This document shows, in pieces, positions 13,238-24,987 of a stretch of DNA of 64,000 bases. This DNA is from Stratiolaelaps scimitus (lineage: Eukaryota; Arthropoda; Arachnida; Mesostigmata; Laelapidae): the NCBI GenBank assembly GCA_019614645.1, contig JABWDB010000014.1, positions 4,464,001 through 4,528,000 of the forward strand. Direction: 5' to 3'. Made by a program: the position numbers and the translations under genes. Within the stretch, counting starts at the first letter, position 1; each line of letters begins with the position of its first letter. The notes below the pieces were generated by a model. That model saw only the letters and a program-made list of their open reading frames with translations. It was not told the DNA's origin and did no database searches.

Positions 13238-13899
13238 GAGGGCGTCCGCCTCTGTGTTTGTTGCTTACGAAGGTCCGCTCGGCGATAGATGAGGACGTGA
13301 TAATATCAGTTGAAAGATGGGATGGTGGAGTAACCTTAAATTTTGCTGTATCTCATATATTCGGCTTCTTAGTTATAAATGCACGTTCATAGAGTAGAAT
13401 TGTTGCGCAAATTATATGAATAATAAAAAAGAGAAATCGTCAAGAAGAAATACTTGAATTATATTTCAACAATTAGCATGTAACAAAATGAAATATAATA
13501 TTATATGACTGTAAACTCGAAACTCTGCGGGTCGAGTCGCATTTCTCTCTGAGCGCTGAGCTGTTCGTAAAACAAACATGTTCTGTGTCATCAACGTACC
13601 TGCGGTCAGTTTCAGGGACCGGCGTACCGCAGTGCGCTTGGAGCTCTAGTTCTATTAGTTTCGAGCAGATGCCCGACTCGAGAAACACGCAATTGAAGAT
13701 GTAACCTACCACGGCCGACGATTGTGAGCTTGGAAACGTTTCGAGAGATGGTTAACACGGCCCTGAAGTTCCAAGTGAGTCTCCCGGGAAGCGTGTTGGT
13801 GAAAGCCGCTCGTGAGTTCGTCGGCCTGTCAACGCACGACCTGCGTCGAGGTCGTCAAGGCAGATGGATAGGTCACGACCCGAAATTTGGGGTAACAGG

Positions 13900-13949
13900 C
13901 TGTTCAGTAGCCTACAGTGGCATATAGGCCAGTGTAGGCTACTGAACAG
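13900..13949. repeat. 50-bp inverted repeat (21-bp arms, 8-bp loop)
   Basis: Arms 13,900-13,920 and 13,929-13,949 match at 20 of 21 positions around the loop CATATAGG. The arm reads CTGTTCAGTAGCCTACAGTGG. The stem is too short for a typical animal microRNA precursor, though it could be the core of one. It could also be the remnant of a foldback element or a local inverted duplication. No other copy was noticed in the window. Confidence 0.85.
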
Positions 13950-13989
13950 ATAGTGCTAACACTGATAGTACTGGGAGTGCGGGGCTACT

Positions 13990-14278
13990 TAGCTCAGGTT
14001 TTCGAAAAAATGTCGACCCGTCCCAAGGTTGCAAATTATGCAATTTCAACACCAGTGCGAAACGCTTCGAGCGTTGCATGTTCTGCAGTGAGGGGGATTG
14101 CACAAGCAGCAGAACGATGCTGAAGCTCGATGAACTTCGAAAAAAAATCCTCGATAAAGGGGAGGCGTACTATAAATACTTCCAGAGTCACCATTTTGTA
14201 AAAAATATGGGCGCTTTGCCGTCTTCACGCCTTGCACCCAGACGGAAGATCTTGACTCCATCTTCGGCTTTTACGTAA
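13990..14278 (+). CDS. weak candidate exon with cysteine-rich stretch
   Basis: An open frame runs from about 13,982 to a stop at 14,276-14,278. It contains a cysteine cluster (GCKLCNF, then RCMFCSEGDC) about 15-35 residues in, then a lysine- and glutamate-rich segment (LDELRKKILDKGEAYYKY). The C-x2-C pairs look zinc-finger-like, but the spacing fits no family I know. An acceptor-like CTTAGCTCAG precedes the stretch without a strong pyrimidine tract. It could be a decayed transposase end, a real 3' exon, or chance. Confidence 0.2.
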
Positions 14279-15400
14279 TGCTCTATTGGTGAGATAATCC
14301 AGCTTCGTTGGCTTGCTACGATGTTTTGACAGATATCAAAACAATGATCACTGAAGAAGGAATATACGAGGCGACCTCTGCCTGACTATAATCGAGGAAG
14401 CGAAAAAAGGACCCCAGTGGCGCAGGCCATCATCGTATAGTTGATCCATTCGCCTGTAGGAGAAACGGAACCCTGTATCTCACTCATGTCCGATTAAGCT
14501 AACCACCATGGACGATGGACAGCTTCAATTCGCTTTCAACGTATAATGCCACAGTTCCTAGTAAACTAAAGCAGTTAGAGATGAATTTGTTGCTCATCGG
14601 TCCACTCGCGCGCTATACGCGGGTATTGCCTTTAAATGTTTTTACTCACCACACTCATGCTCTCGAAGTAATTAACCCTCAATGCTTTTTCCTATAGACA
14701 TTGGATGTGTATTATCCGTTAGATTTTTTAAACGGGGCCATTGTGGACGAGGGCCAGTATCGCAACACGGAATTTCTTGAAAACACCAAATTAAACATTA
14801 CCACATATGAATAAAGATTCGAAACGCTTCGGGTCGGGCCACACTTCCTTGTGCAACTACCAGCGAGCGATCATTCAAAAAAGGACAGGTTAGTTAGTAA
14901 GAGAGAAATGACTGGGAGGGTGTGGTGGGAGATCTGGCTAGCCTACGGGAGTGATGAGAGATACACGATTAAAGTGTTCTCATTTGTGGACCAAGCTGAG
15001 CTGTTCGTAATAGTGTATGGTCTGCCTGTTCGCCGTCCTGCAATGGACCATAGTCCGCCCAAAGAGTAGTCGTCTATTTGGCGTCCAAGCCAAATAGACC
15101 GCAAGTATTGCCACAACACAGGCTCCTGTGGTGTAGCCACCGCCGACGTTGAGGCAGCTGCCGCAGGGAGACAACATTGATAAGTGCGAACACATATTCA
15201 TAATGGGTGTCCATCGCGCTCGATGGTTCACTTATCACAAAGTCAATCTGTGCCAGTTTGGCGAAGGAAACCCATCGCCATTTGCCAGCCGGCAGAGCAC
15301 CAGGTCTCCTCTGACTCTCATGCAGCAGATTGTCGTCGCGTAAATAGATCCTCAATGCTCATGTTATCCGCGTTCTTTAACCGCTCATGCTATCCGCGTG
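14279..15400. other. no gene seen
   Basis: Mixed spacer. It holds a perfect 11-bp-stem hairpin at 15,072-15,099 (GTCTATTTGGC, loop GTCCAA). No convincing exon. Confidence 0.4.
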
Positions 15401-16110
15401 TTCACTCTGTGGAGCTCAATGAAGACAATATGGGGCAACCGGCTCGCCGTACGAAATCTGCCAAAAGATTAGCGTTAGCCTGTTTTTGTTGGCCGCGCGC
15501 ACTGAACGATTGCCGCGCGAGCGGGGCGATCATCTTCCAGGAATCTTCCACCACAATGGTAATACTCGCATGAATCTCACTGGCCGAGCCACCACCGTCA
15601 GCGGCCCCCGATGTTATCGTTGTTGTTACTGTTGCTCTTGTTGTTGTTGCTGCTGTCGCAGCTTCGCCAGAATCCGCACAGCCCACCTTCCGTCCTTAAT
15701 GGTGTACTTTCGATGCACTGGCGGCCGTACACGTCTCTGCTACCACCACCGCCACCACCATTCCGTGCTGCTGCTGCTGCTGGTGGCTGTATTTGCTTGT
15801 CGTTCACGTTGTCGTTCGTCATTTACTGCAGTGCCATAGCGTGTAGCAATGGAAGAGCGGCCCCGACGCCCTGAGGAACACCGCTCGGAACACGGAGGAG
15901 GTCCACTATGCGTGTGGGCCGCCGCCGCCGCCGCAGCAGCAGCGGTGGTGATGACGCGTATGAGAGATGACATTGACAGTCCCCAGACGCGAGTGCTGTT
16001 CGTCCAACAAAGTCCGCGGACAAGCACGGCGACAATGATAACAACAAGTGGTCAACAGCTCTGACACGACAGGCCAGGCCCATAGGATAGGGCCATGACA
16101 GTTTCTGTGC
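15401..16110. promoter_or_regulatory. triplet-rich GC island
   Basis: Runs of TTG/CTG (about 15,610-15,660), CCACCG (about 15,740-15,765), CTG (about 15,767-15,784) and GCC then CAG (about 15,918-15,943) lie within 600 bp. All six frames are stop-poor as a result, so the overlapping open frames are not evidence of coding. It may be an untranslated or homopolymer-coding exon, or a promoter region. Confidence 0.3.
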
Positions 16111-16207
16111 GTTGTATTATATTTTGAATGTGGTGGCTTATTATTTACGTACGGCACCGCGATTTCTTTGTGCCGCAACTTCACTTAATTTTTATTGTAC
16201 ATATGGG

Positions 16208-16233
16208 ATGTGTGTATGTGTGTGTGTGTGTGT
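16208..16233. repeat. (GT)n microsatellite
   Basis: TG/GT dinucleotide run of about 26 bases with one TA interruption. Confidence 0.9.
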
Positions 16234-16564
16234 CTATCTGCTCAGCGCATTAAAGTATCCACTCCTTGGTTGGGTCGTATTTTGCTGCGTGCTGCGGTAC
16301 TTAAATTAGAAATATTCTGTTCTAGTCAGTCAACTTTCTGTGCTATGATTTAGTTTGGCTGTGTGGCGGCCATCACATTGCTCGAGTTTACTTCCTTCCA
16401 CGGGACTTGTTTGCTCGTATACCTCAACAAATACGAGTCGATAGTACTAACGGTCGCTGGCGTCTGCTTGTCAAATGCTCACTATACAAATACTCAGATA
16501 GGGGTAAAGTTTATTACTATTCGGTAGACGACTTCATTGGAGACCGTGCCGCCACGTGTGCTGC

Positions 16565-16566
<2 letters not shown>

Positions 16567-16615
<49 letters not shown>
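16567..16615. repeat. (TA)n microsatellite
   Basis: About 49 bases of TA, interrupted by single G substitutions toward the right end. Confidence 0.95.
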
Positions 16616-18636
16616 GTAGTAGAAACAGGAACAAGTAAAACCAGGATTATTGTTCTTGCTCTTGTCCCTGATAGAGCAACGGTGTACCGTGAATCAATGC
16701 TATGTCTCCTGTGTACTCCTGACACTCACATAAGGTTCAGCATTAGCTACCGAGATATGAATTTGTGAATTATGTCAAATTAAATTATTAAATAGATTTA
16801 ACAAATTCGATGTAAGATCTTCATACTGAGCCGTCACCGTCGCTTGACCGAGTTTTCATTAGTCTCCGTGTTTGATAATATAACTATCTTCGGTATCGCA
16901 AAACAATATCGTAGCAGTGTCGATAACTATTTGCATATAAATTACACATGTATTCTGTATGTTTTACGTAGGTAGCACAAATTTTAATACGGATTTCGAA
17001 TTGCGATGCGGTTTGAAACCCGTGGAGCAAGATGGGGTATTTAAACTGTGACTGTATTTCACCATTATATATAAATAAAAATTCGTGATGTTTCGACGCT
17101 GATGTTCATCCAGATTCTCGAGCGGAACGCATCGCGGGATCTGAGCTTTTCGTGAGTCGCGCTTATAGGAATTAGATATCAATCTCGCTTATATATAAAT
17201 CTGCTGAAATATCAACCCAAAGCATCTATAATTACAAGTGTCACCTATGAATGGGCATAGGCATCTAGTTGGAACGACTTATTTGACGAAGTCGGCAGAG
17301 GTCGCAGATGACCATTTTGTACACCCGAGTCAACAGGGGGCCATCCTGAACAAAGATAATCACTTGCAACATTTTCCATACAGGAGTAGTATTCGACACC
17401 TGAAGGTCCTCATCCAATCTGTGCCAGCCGAACACCAAGTGACGTAAATAACGTATCGTAAGCCTAGTTTGTCATTTTGACATTTAGAATCAAATTGGTT
17501 AACTTCAAGTATCAAGGGCAGCGCTTCGATTTACATTTAAGTATTACCATATGATTTCAACAGCGACATCAGGCACAGTTTCAAAGTAGCCACCGCTTCA
17601 GACGATCATACCCAATTCACTACAATGTAGAGACCACCAGTATTCGCGATATACGAAGAGACCATCAAAGGCCTTCCGTAAATCCAAGAAGACTACAGCG
17701 CTGACAGTGCCATATTGTTCCAATGAACTCCCTAATGTCGAACAATCGGTACTGTCACTGACGGCGGAGTAGACCAACTCCGTATTGCTTACATGATATG
17801 ATATTTATTGTGGCTTAGAATAAATAAAATGGCTTGACTGTTGGATATTTTCCCAAACATTTCACCGAGCAGCTGCGTGATAAAATCGATACGGACCACA
17901 GTTCAATAAAAGTGAAATTCCCCCCTTGTCGACATTTCTTGCTGTGCTGCTATCGTCGTCTTGAATTTATAACGAACAATGCCTTGTCTAATGAACGACA
18001 CATGTGGATGCTGCTACAGAGATGAACCGACACTGCAAGGCTGCAATTGAAATGAAGGCTGCAATTTGACTTAGCATTAGAATCAAGAATATTGTGTCGT
18101 CTTCAACAGCTGGCGACTCTTTCGTATTTCGTACTATGACGAGAGCAATTAAGTCTCATTTTATTTCACGGTCGAAGTTGGCTTACTGCCTGAGTTGGGT
18201 TTTTTGACCTAGGCAATCTGTAAGTAAATCCTTCGTGTTTCGCAATCCACCTACCTTCAGTAGTTCCCGCGCTAACGTCAGCGCAGCACGTGCTTATCTT
18301 ACTCGGTTTGTCTTGTAATTGGCACTTAGATTTGTTATTTCTTCAACTCAAACAAGCGTTCTATGTCAGCCTTTAGCTTCGTCCTTTACCTTTGAAATAC
18401 TCGATAATGACCGGCTTTAACTCAGCACTGCATGGTCGCTGGAGAAGATATCTTCGCCTCGTAGAACTCAGCGTTCCGTCGGCGTTCGAACAATTTCCAT
18501 CGGCGTATTCCTACTTGGTGCCGTTTATTTTTCAGCAGCGTTCCAGACGATCACGGTTTCAGTGAAATGTTTTCTGAACAGTTCCTTCGCGAGAGAATTG
18601 CTTCTAACAAGTAATGCGGTTAGTGAAGGTTTTCTA
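16616..18636. other. no gene seen
   Basis: Mixed AT-rich spacer. No splice-flanked open frame of note. Confidence 0.4.
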
Positions 18637-18752
18637 GGCTGTATGCAAATGTGCATTTGAGGGGTTGCCCGTGGTATGAAGCAGTGCTGAAGGCAGTTGT
18701 AGCGTGGGTGTTGTTAGATGTTTAAGGCTGTAACGGGTTAGCCCGGAAAATT
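18637..18752 (+). mobile_element. SINE-A copy 3, 5'-truncated
   Basis: The 3' two-thirds of the family are recognisable in order: ATGCAAATGTGCATTTGAGGGG, CCCGTGGTATGAAGC, CTGAAGGCAG, then TTTAAGGCTGTAACGGGTTAGCCCGGAAAA. The box-B head is missing or too diverged. Its 3' end matches copies 2 and 4 best. No flanking duplication was identified. Confidence 0.6.
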
Positions 18753-18918
18753 GACCTTACTTGAGATTTCTAGTTAAGTTGTCACTCCTGTTCGCTAGAG
18801 CTCTGTCGTTTCTTTTAATTATTAAACAGTGAAAAGAAGACTGATCTATGCCTCACTTGGGCTCCCGACATTACATAGTTATATTCACCCTAATGTTTAA
18901 GGTTAGTTTTTGACTTAC

Positions 18919-19142
18919 TGCATTGATCATAGTGGACCATTTTTTTGTTGTTCTCAACACTGCCTTTAGATTGAATCTCCGATACTTGCACTGGTTAGTA
19001 TTCCGGTTGACAGGGACCAACGTTTTATTGAGCCAGATTAGCATGATCACAGTATGCGAGAGGTTGCACTCATTGGACGTACGTTTGGAACGTAGGTGAA
19101 CATTGCCATGTATAATACCTGTATACCGCCGTGATGGCCTGA
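18919..19142 (-). CDS. candidate internal exon, product unknown
   Basis: On the minus strand a good acceptor (TTGCTCTGACCCTGCAATTTGTTCCACATTAG) is followed by 224 open bases. The stretch ends in phase 0 at the donor TGCA|GTAAGTC. It encodes 74 full codons with a basic, mixed composition, including WLNKTLVPVNR, QCKYRRFNLK and a sequon NKT. I recognise no domain. The splice context and matching open length are better than most chance frames here, but no adjoining exon has been joined to it. Confidence 0.33.
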
Positions 19143-22100
19143 CTAATGTGGAACAAATTGCAGGGTCAGAGCAAATACATTTGTTTAACATAAATTCATT
19201 CTAATATCGTTCGCAAATGGCAAATGCCATTATGTGTCATATTACTAAATGCTATTTAGTAGACACTAAAATGAATAAAATACATTTCATGTCATGATTA
19301 TTCTAAGTAGTTGTGCGTTGTATAGCTCCGTTTCAATCTCGATATTGCAAGGATGTTATTATAATATACAGACTAAAATCGATTTGTGAGTCATCTGTGG
19401 ATGCAGATACTGAGGACGCTAAAGCGTTAACTCGATACACGCCCCTAAGGTATCGTGAATTTGTGATGACAACAAATCACACAGCAAAAATAGGTCGTGC
19501 ACATTCTTAATTAAATATAAATAAAATAATCAGCAATAATTATTGAAAACAATTTTTCAGGACCTTACGAGCCCATAGCTATCTCCTTCCGAGACATCTG
19601 CCAGTCGATTGGCGAGTTATGTAAGCCCGTTCGCAATAGCGAGAACCTCTACCGTTCGAATAGCTCGAAGACATCTATCGAGCGTTACGTAGATTTCTTT
19701 AGAGCCGGTCGGGGGTCTGGGGGTAATCCTTTCAAAGGAGGAAGACACATGTATGTTGAACGTTCGCCGTTGCGCCGGGATTGCCTTGAAGTGTGACCTT
19801 GAACGTGAATCATGAAATTGCTGCAGAGCGAATATCGTAGCCTCCTGTCTGATGCAGATTAACACAGCCAACTGCAAGCGTCAACTTAGCTCAGGTTGAC
19901 GTCGTGACGATCTGTATACGATAGATTCTGAGCATCAGTCCAATCCAATAAATGGGGGATTGTGTTCTAGGACGAAAGTTCGAATTATTCATTTATATAA
20001 ATCCAGCTTCGGCTATAGTGTTACGAGTGACACCAGATGTCCTTTTGTTGACGACTCTGTCAGCTGTCGATAATGCCTTTTTTTTCGTGTTGTTTCTTTG
20101 TTCTCGATGAACAGAGCTGTTTGTCTGCAGCGGCTCGCTGCGGCGCACGCAAAAAACGGTGATTCTTTGCCGAATGAAATATGAGAACGATATTGTTACG
20201 GCCACGTTCAACGTATCACGGGCCATAAAACTATTCTGACAAATAGTTTCGAAGGTCTCGCGCCAGCCTCAACGAGTGAAATCTGGCTTGGTATAGGCTT
20301 GCGTAGTTTTTGTTAGCATTGGACACCGCCAACCTACGTGTTTTGTCCATTTGTTCCAGATCAGCGACAGCTTACAGTGCCCTAAGCAGCTAGTTCAGGA
20401 GAATTAGTCGGAATTAGAACGTGATCGGCAGGAGGCGGGCAGCAACGAAACAATTTTCAAAAACGATCAAGAACGCCTGTTCTGGCAGTCAATGAATGCA
20501 GGAATACTAGATTTGCATTTAGAATACGCTAGTTAACCCTTAGCTTTTTGCGGTCATAAATCCAGATTTGATGAGCGTGAACAGGTGAAAACGTCGAATA
20601 AGCCCAACGGAAAATTTGACGCCTCGTGAAAGGCAAATGTATAATATTCTCCCGCGAAGACCCCAACCGCTGAGTTCCGTTAATGGACACAGCCAAATCG
20701 TCTGAGCTTTTTTAAGGGTCACACTGCTGGCTTGATACCCAATAATTTCAAACTATATATATATATATATTTGCGCTGACACTGAGACCGTTCATATCAT
20801 TACCATTACCATTCATCGCTATTACGTGTTGTCCAAAAATCGTTTGAACGCTAAGGATATATTTGCTAACAGCCGCATGGACAGTTAAGCATTCTAACGG
20901 TTGCTCGCTGCATATTCAAGCCCAAGCTAACACTTACTTTTCTCCATGTATAACTATCAACTATAGTTGCCGATTAATCTTACCGTTTAATAATAATCCT
21001 GACTACAGCAATGACAATAGCAGCAATCATCGTGGTGATAATGACAGGAGTAAGAATAAACGACAGCAGAAACAGTCAACGGCGAAATCGTCAGTGATCA
21101 AAATAATGGACATGGACAGCGCTCGCTCTTTCACTCAATATCTCTCTCGTGACAATCCATCCAACTCGATAAACAGTATGTGAAAGAGAGACAGAGAGAG
21201 ATTAGAGGCGGAGGCTCGCTCGCTGACTTTAGATCATCGACGAATTCAGTCGCAAAACTCAGCAATGGTAAACATACACGCACACACAGATATATATATA
21301 TATATATATAAAATAATATAAAACAGAAAACAGGGCGACGAGTATTGTTGCAAAAACAAATTACTATCTACAGCCACGAGAGCGACTACAACTTGACTGA
21401 GAGAGACGAAGAGAGAGAGAGAGAGAGAGAAAGGGGGGCCAAGATGAACACGAGTCGATGCCGTGCCCAGGAACCCGTAGCGACAGTGGTTTTTGGCGGA
21501 AGCGCAAGTTGATTAGCAGACAGCGATCGGTCGTTCGGCACGGACTCACTGTCTATCTGTATATCTACTTTATATGGCGTACGGTGTCTACGGTGGCGTG
21601 CGGCACACACGCACGCAAGGCCTGCCGTGTCAGAAACACCGAAAATCGACACACGTTTCTGTGGGGAAATTTTTTTCCGCTGCCAGCGCCGTCGCCGCCG
21701 CCACCGCCACTGTAATATTGTATTTTCTAGCCAACAAATGGCGACAACTCAAACAACGGTGGCAACATCGTCAACGCGGACACACTCGCAGTAGCACTGT
21801 GTGTATCTGGTACGAGCAGTTGCAGTAGCAGCAGCAACAACCTGTGACGGAGATAGAATGTCATTGACTGCTACAGACTCACTTTCCCGCTCGATTGCGG
21901 CTTCGTGGGTTCGTTGGCTGGTGTTTTGTGCTTCTGCGCGAATTGTGGGCTTTCTGTATCCATCTATCTATATATATATATATCTATGTATGCACATATA
22001 TATATATGTATACTTGGGTGGCTGTCGTTGGTCGCGGCAACACTATGATACATAGGATTGCGCGTCCGATGGGATCCGTCGTGCAAGGAATGTCGCGAGG

Positions 22101-22692
22101 ACCCAGAATGCCGCCGTAACGCGCGCGTTCTCAGGCCCAGAACACGCACGGTACAACGGGCACACACTCGTAATTCACTCTCGTTGGGTCTGCCGGCTGT
22201 CACTTCTCGTTGGCGCGAGTCCCGCCAATCAGTCATACGCAACATAATGTCCCGTAGTGGGTAGTAGCTGTTTGTGTGCGTGCGTGCGTGCGTCGCTATT
22301 ATCAATTGATACGTGCTACAAGCACATGACACTCACATGATCTGTACATGTGTTCATATATATGTATATACGTGTTCATACATACATACAGATGCATGCA
22401 TTTACAGATCATGTGTGTGTGTGTGTGTGTGTGTGTGCATTATTGATTTCTTAGAAAGGAGCATTTGGCACAGACAGACTCTGTCGCCCATCGGAACACA
22501 GAATACGGCTAATGAGAAATGTCAATAACCATAGGCGTTGATATCGGTTCTTCGAAGACGAAAGTCGAAAACGAGTCAACCAGTGGCTGAGTGCGGCGAA
22601 CGAAATGAGGATATCGTGATCATAAGGCGCCCGTATATATATATATATATATATATATTAGCTGTTATTTGATCTACATTAGCGATATGTGG
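19143..22692. other. spacer with a GC- and CA/GA-repeat-rich block at 21.2-22.3 kb
   Basis: Contains (TA)n at 20,754-20,770 and 21,290-21,310, (GA)n at about 21,400-21,432, CCG-rich triplets near 21,690-21,715, CAG/CAA near 21,818-21,840, (GT)n at 22,412-22,438 and (TA)n at 22,634-22,659. Open frames across these repeats are not trusted. No gene called. Confidence 0.4.
22412..22438. repeat. (GT)n microsatellite
   Basis: Pure TG/GT run of about 27 bases. Confidence 0.93.
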
Positions 22693-22995
22693 TCAATGAT
22701 TCTCACGTTTGGAATAGCCTAATCGGCCCAACGCTTCTTTTAAGCCAGCCTCGTACAAGACACAAGTGAATACGGCCTGCAGTTCACCAAAGTGCACAAT
22801 GTTAAACATAGAGCAGTAGACAATCAAATAGTTGCAGCGAAACGATAGAACTGACTCGGATGGCCATGGCGATGCAGAGTTCAAGCCGTGGCAAAAAAGA
22901 GGCAAGACACGTTCCTCAGCGTTTATATCTGTATCTAGATATAAATATATGATTGTAGCATATAACATCATGCACGATCTCGCTATTTCCGGCAC
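22693..22995 (-). CDS. weak candidate 3' exon, product unknown
   Basis: A minus-strand open frame of about 100 codons ends in a stop at 22,693-22,695. The last 27 codons follow the acceptor-like TTTGGTGAACTGCAG and have a strongly coding-like base pattern (about 40 percent G at first position), reading AVFTCVLYEAGLKEALGRLG and on to the stop. There is no canonical AATAAA close downstream, and the proposed start is not an ATG. It could be a terminal exon or a chance frame. Confidence 0.25.
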   Translation of the reverse strand: MPEIARSCMMLYATIIYLYLDTDINAEERVLPLFCHGLNSASPWPSESVLSFRCNYLIVYCSMFNIVHFGELQAVFTCVLYEAGLKEALGRLGYSKRENH

Positions 22996-23540
22996 AAGCT
23001 GGCGCCGCTTTTTTGCCGCTTACTAGAGATGCTACCGGGATAGATTACATTTGCCACAATAGAACCAGTTCATCTACATATGCATAGACATATTATGTAT
23101 GTCTGTATAAACTCAGATATGAGATTGGCACAGGGAATACGATGTGCTATCGACCGCTTGCTCGCGATTTAGAGGCACTCAACTAAGGCGCCGTTAAGCC
23201 TTCGTCGTGCGATGCAACTCTTAATGCCTTTTAGCAAAAAAAATCAGGCCAAAGAACAGTCACGGCCGCCGACACCAACTGACAACCTATGTGTACGACC
23301 GACGCCATCGGAACTAAGCAACCCAGGACGCGTTTCTCGGCACGCGCAAACCATGCGCGGACCACACGTGCAGTCAAGAGGACGGCCGATATAAACAACA
23401 AGATGAATCTTTGTGTCGGCAGCTGATAGTGGCCGCCATTTTTTCTCTCGTCTGAGTCGACACTCTTCTTTTTCCACCATCACAAGGCGGGGGTCAACCA
23501 CCGAACGCTGCAGCAACAATGTCTGCCTGTCTCATTTATC
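22996..23540. other. no gene seen
   Basis: Mixed sequence, more GC-rich from 23,260 to 23,350. Overlapping open frames on both strands lack splice support. Confidence 0.35.
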
Positions 23541-23562
23541 AATAATAATAATAATAATAATA

Positions 23563-23633
<71 letters not shown>
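23541..23633. repeat. (AAT)n switching to (ATT)n microsatellite
   Basis: About eight AAT units join directly to about 23 ATT units. Because ATT is the reverse complement of AAT, the junction is a palindrome, and the AAT part can fold back on the ATT part. Open frames encoding poly-Ile or poly-Asn across it are artefacts. Confidence 0.95.
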
Positions 23634-24942
23634 CAGGCGAGAAACGTGAATAATACGAGATACAGCGTGACCTACGACCGCGAGCATGATGGGAGTCGTC
23701 TGCGGACACCGTCTGACGCACCCAGTGCTGCTGACACCTAGGCAGTTATCAAATAGATCGGCTCGGTCGAGACGAGCTTGTCGACAAAGTAGATAGTTAC
23801 CGAGCGATAGATTCAGAGAGAAACACAACAGAGATAGGTTGAGAGTGCACATATTGACGTACAATACTGTAGTCACCTCGCGTGAGTCAACGTGTAGCTC
23901 AAGTAGAGCATGATATATATGATAGGTGATCAGGAAGACCTATATCAGCATGATCGAGTGTACACTTTCGCTGAGTGTTCATCGTCATTATAGAGAATCA
24001 TGTTTACGATCTATTCGACTTCGAGACTGTGCTCGAGAGAGCAGAAAGTCTATGACATCTAATTCTCCGTATTGACACAATTACTACAGAGTTGCCGGCA
24101 TAAAGAAAGAGATCGCTTGTTGCGAGTGAGGCTCAACCCAGCATCACGCGCATCACAGAGGGTATTGATTGAGAACAAGGTGGTAACTGTGCTCGTATAA
24201 TGATGAGGTGCAGGTGATAAATCCGATACGTCGCAGTCCAGCCTGTTTCGAACTGTTTCAGGTTATACGAGGAATGACTTGGCCCGCTTTGGGGTAGGTA
24301 TCTAGGCCAGGCCAGCAGGTGCGGCAATGACCACGTCGAGACGTGAGATTCAAACACCTCTGACACGTGTCGCCTTTGCCTTCTAACGTAAATTTGCCGG
24401 GCTGGTTCTCTGCCAGCTGAAAACGCTATTTAACATCCACGCTAAAAGTGCTTTTGTTATTGCTTCATAAGACCTTTGTCGTCTGGAATAACTAGAGAGG
24501 ATATATTATATACTATATACATATAATATATTATATACATATATATACTATTATATACTATGATAGATATCAAACTAGGTATTTTTCAACTTGCGCATTA
24601 TCTGATATACCCATTTGTATCATGCGAATAGCGGCAGTGGATTAGGCACTGCCCAATGAGTTGCGCGTTCGACACATGCGTTCGACACATTTATTACTGT
24701 GTATTTGAAAATAGTTCACATTTACTAATCTCTCATTGAACTGCGTTTATTCATGTGTATCCATATTTAAATTGCATTATACAATATAAAGAATTAATAT
24801 ATGAATATACATGATTTCATTATAATCAGCTGTCGCAAGGTCGTCACCAACATGATTCACTCGGGCCTATTACTTCTACATGATTCACTCGGGTCTATAT
24901 GTCCACTTCGCATCACGTTCTATCTCAATCAGTCAGCTCGAA
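23634..24942. other. no gene seen; 3' flank of the histidine-rich gene
   Basis: AT-rich with TA-rich clusters at about 24,500-24,560. A weak tRNA-like box pair (GGCAGTGGATTAGGCAC near 24,633 and GCGTTCGACAC near 24,665) may be a decayed SINE head, but no body was recognised. Confidence 0.35.
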
Positions 24943-24948
24943 TTTATT
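24943..24948 (-). terminator. polyadenylation signal AATAAA
   Basis: The minus strand reads GGCTAATAAATTCG about 40 bases past the stop codon of the histidine-rich gene. This is the canonical hexamer and the spacing gives a short 3' untranslated region. Confidence 0.6.
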
Positions 24949-24987
24949 AGCCGACTCAATACCTATATACATTTGTCGATTCCAATA

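Noticed and set aside
13473..13712. Minus-strand frame with cysteines and a perfect-looking donor (CGCAG|GTACGT at about 13,602)
   Set aside because: The upstream acceptor has no pyrimidine tract. The cysteine spacing suggested a Kazal-like domain but lacks the first conserved Cys-Gly and most of the pattern.
23413..23876. Frames with poly-Ile or poly-Asn near 23.5 kb
   Set aside because: They are translations of the AAT/ATT microsatellite.
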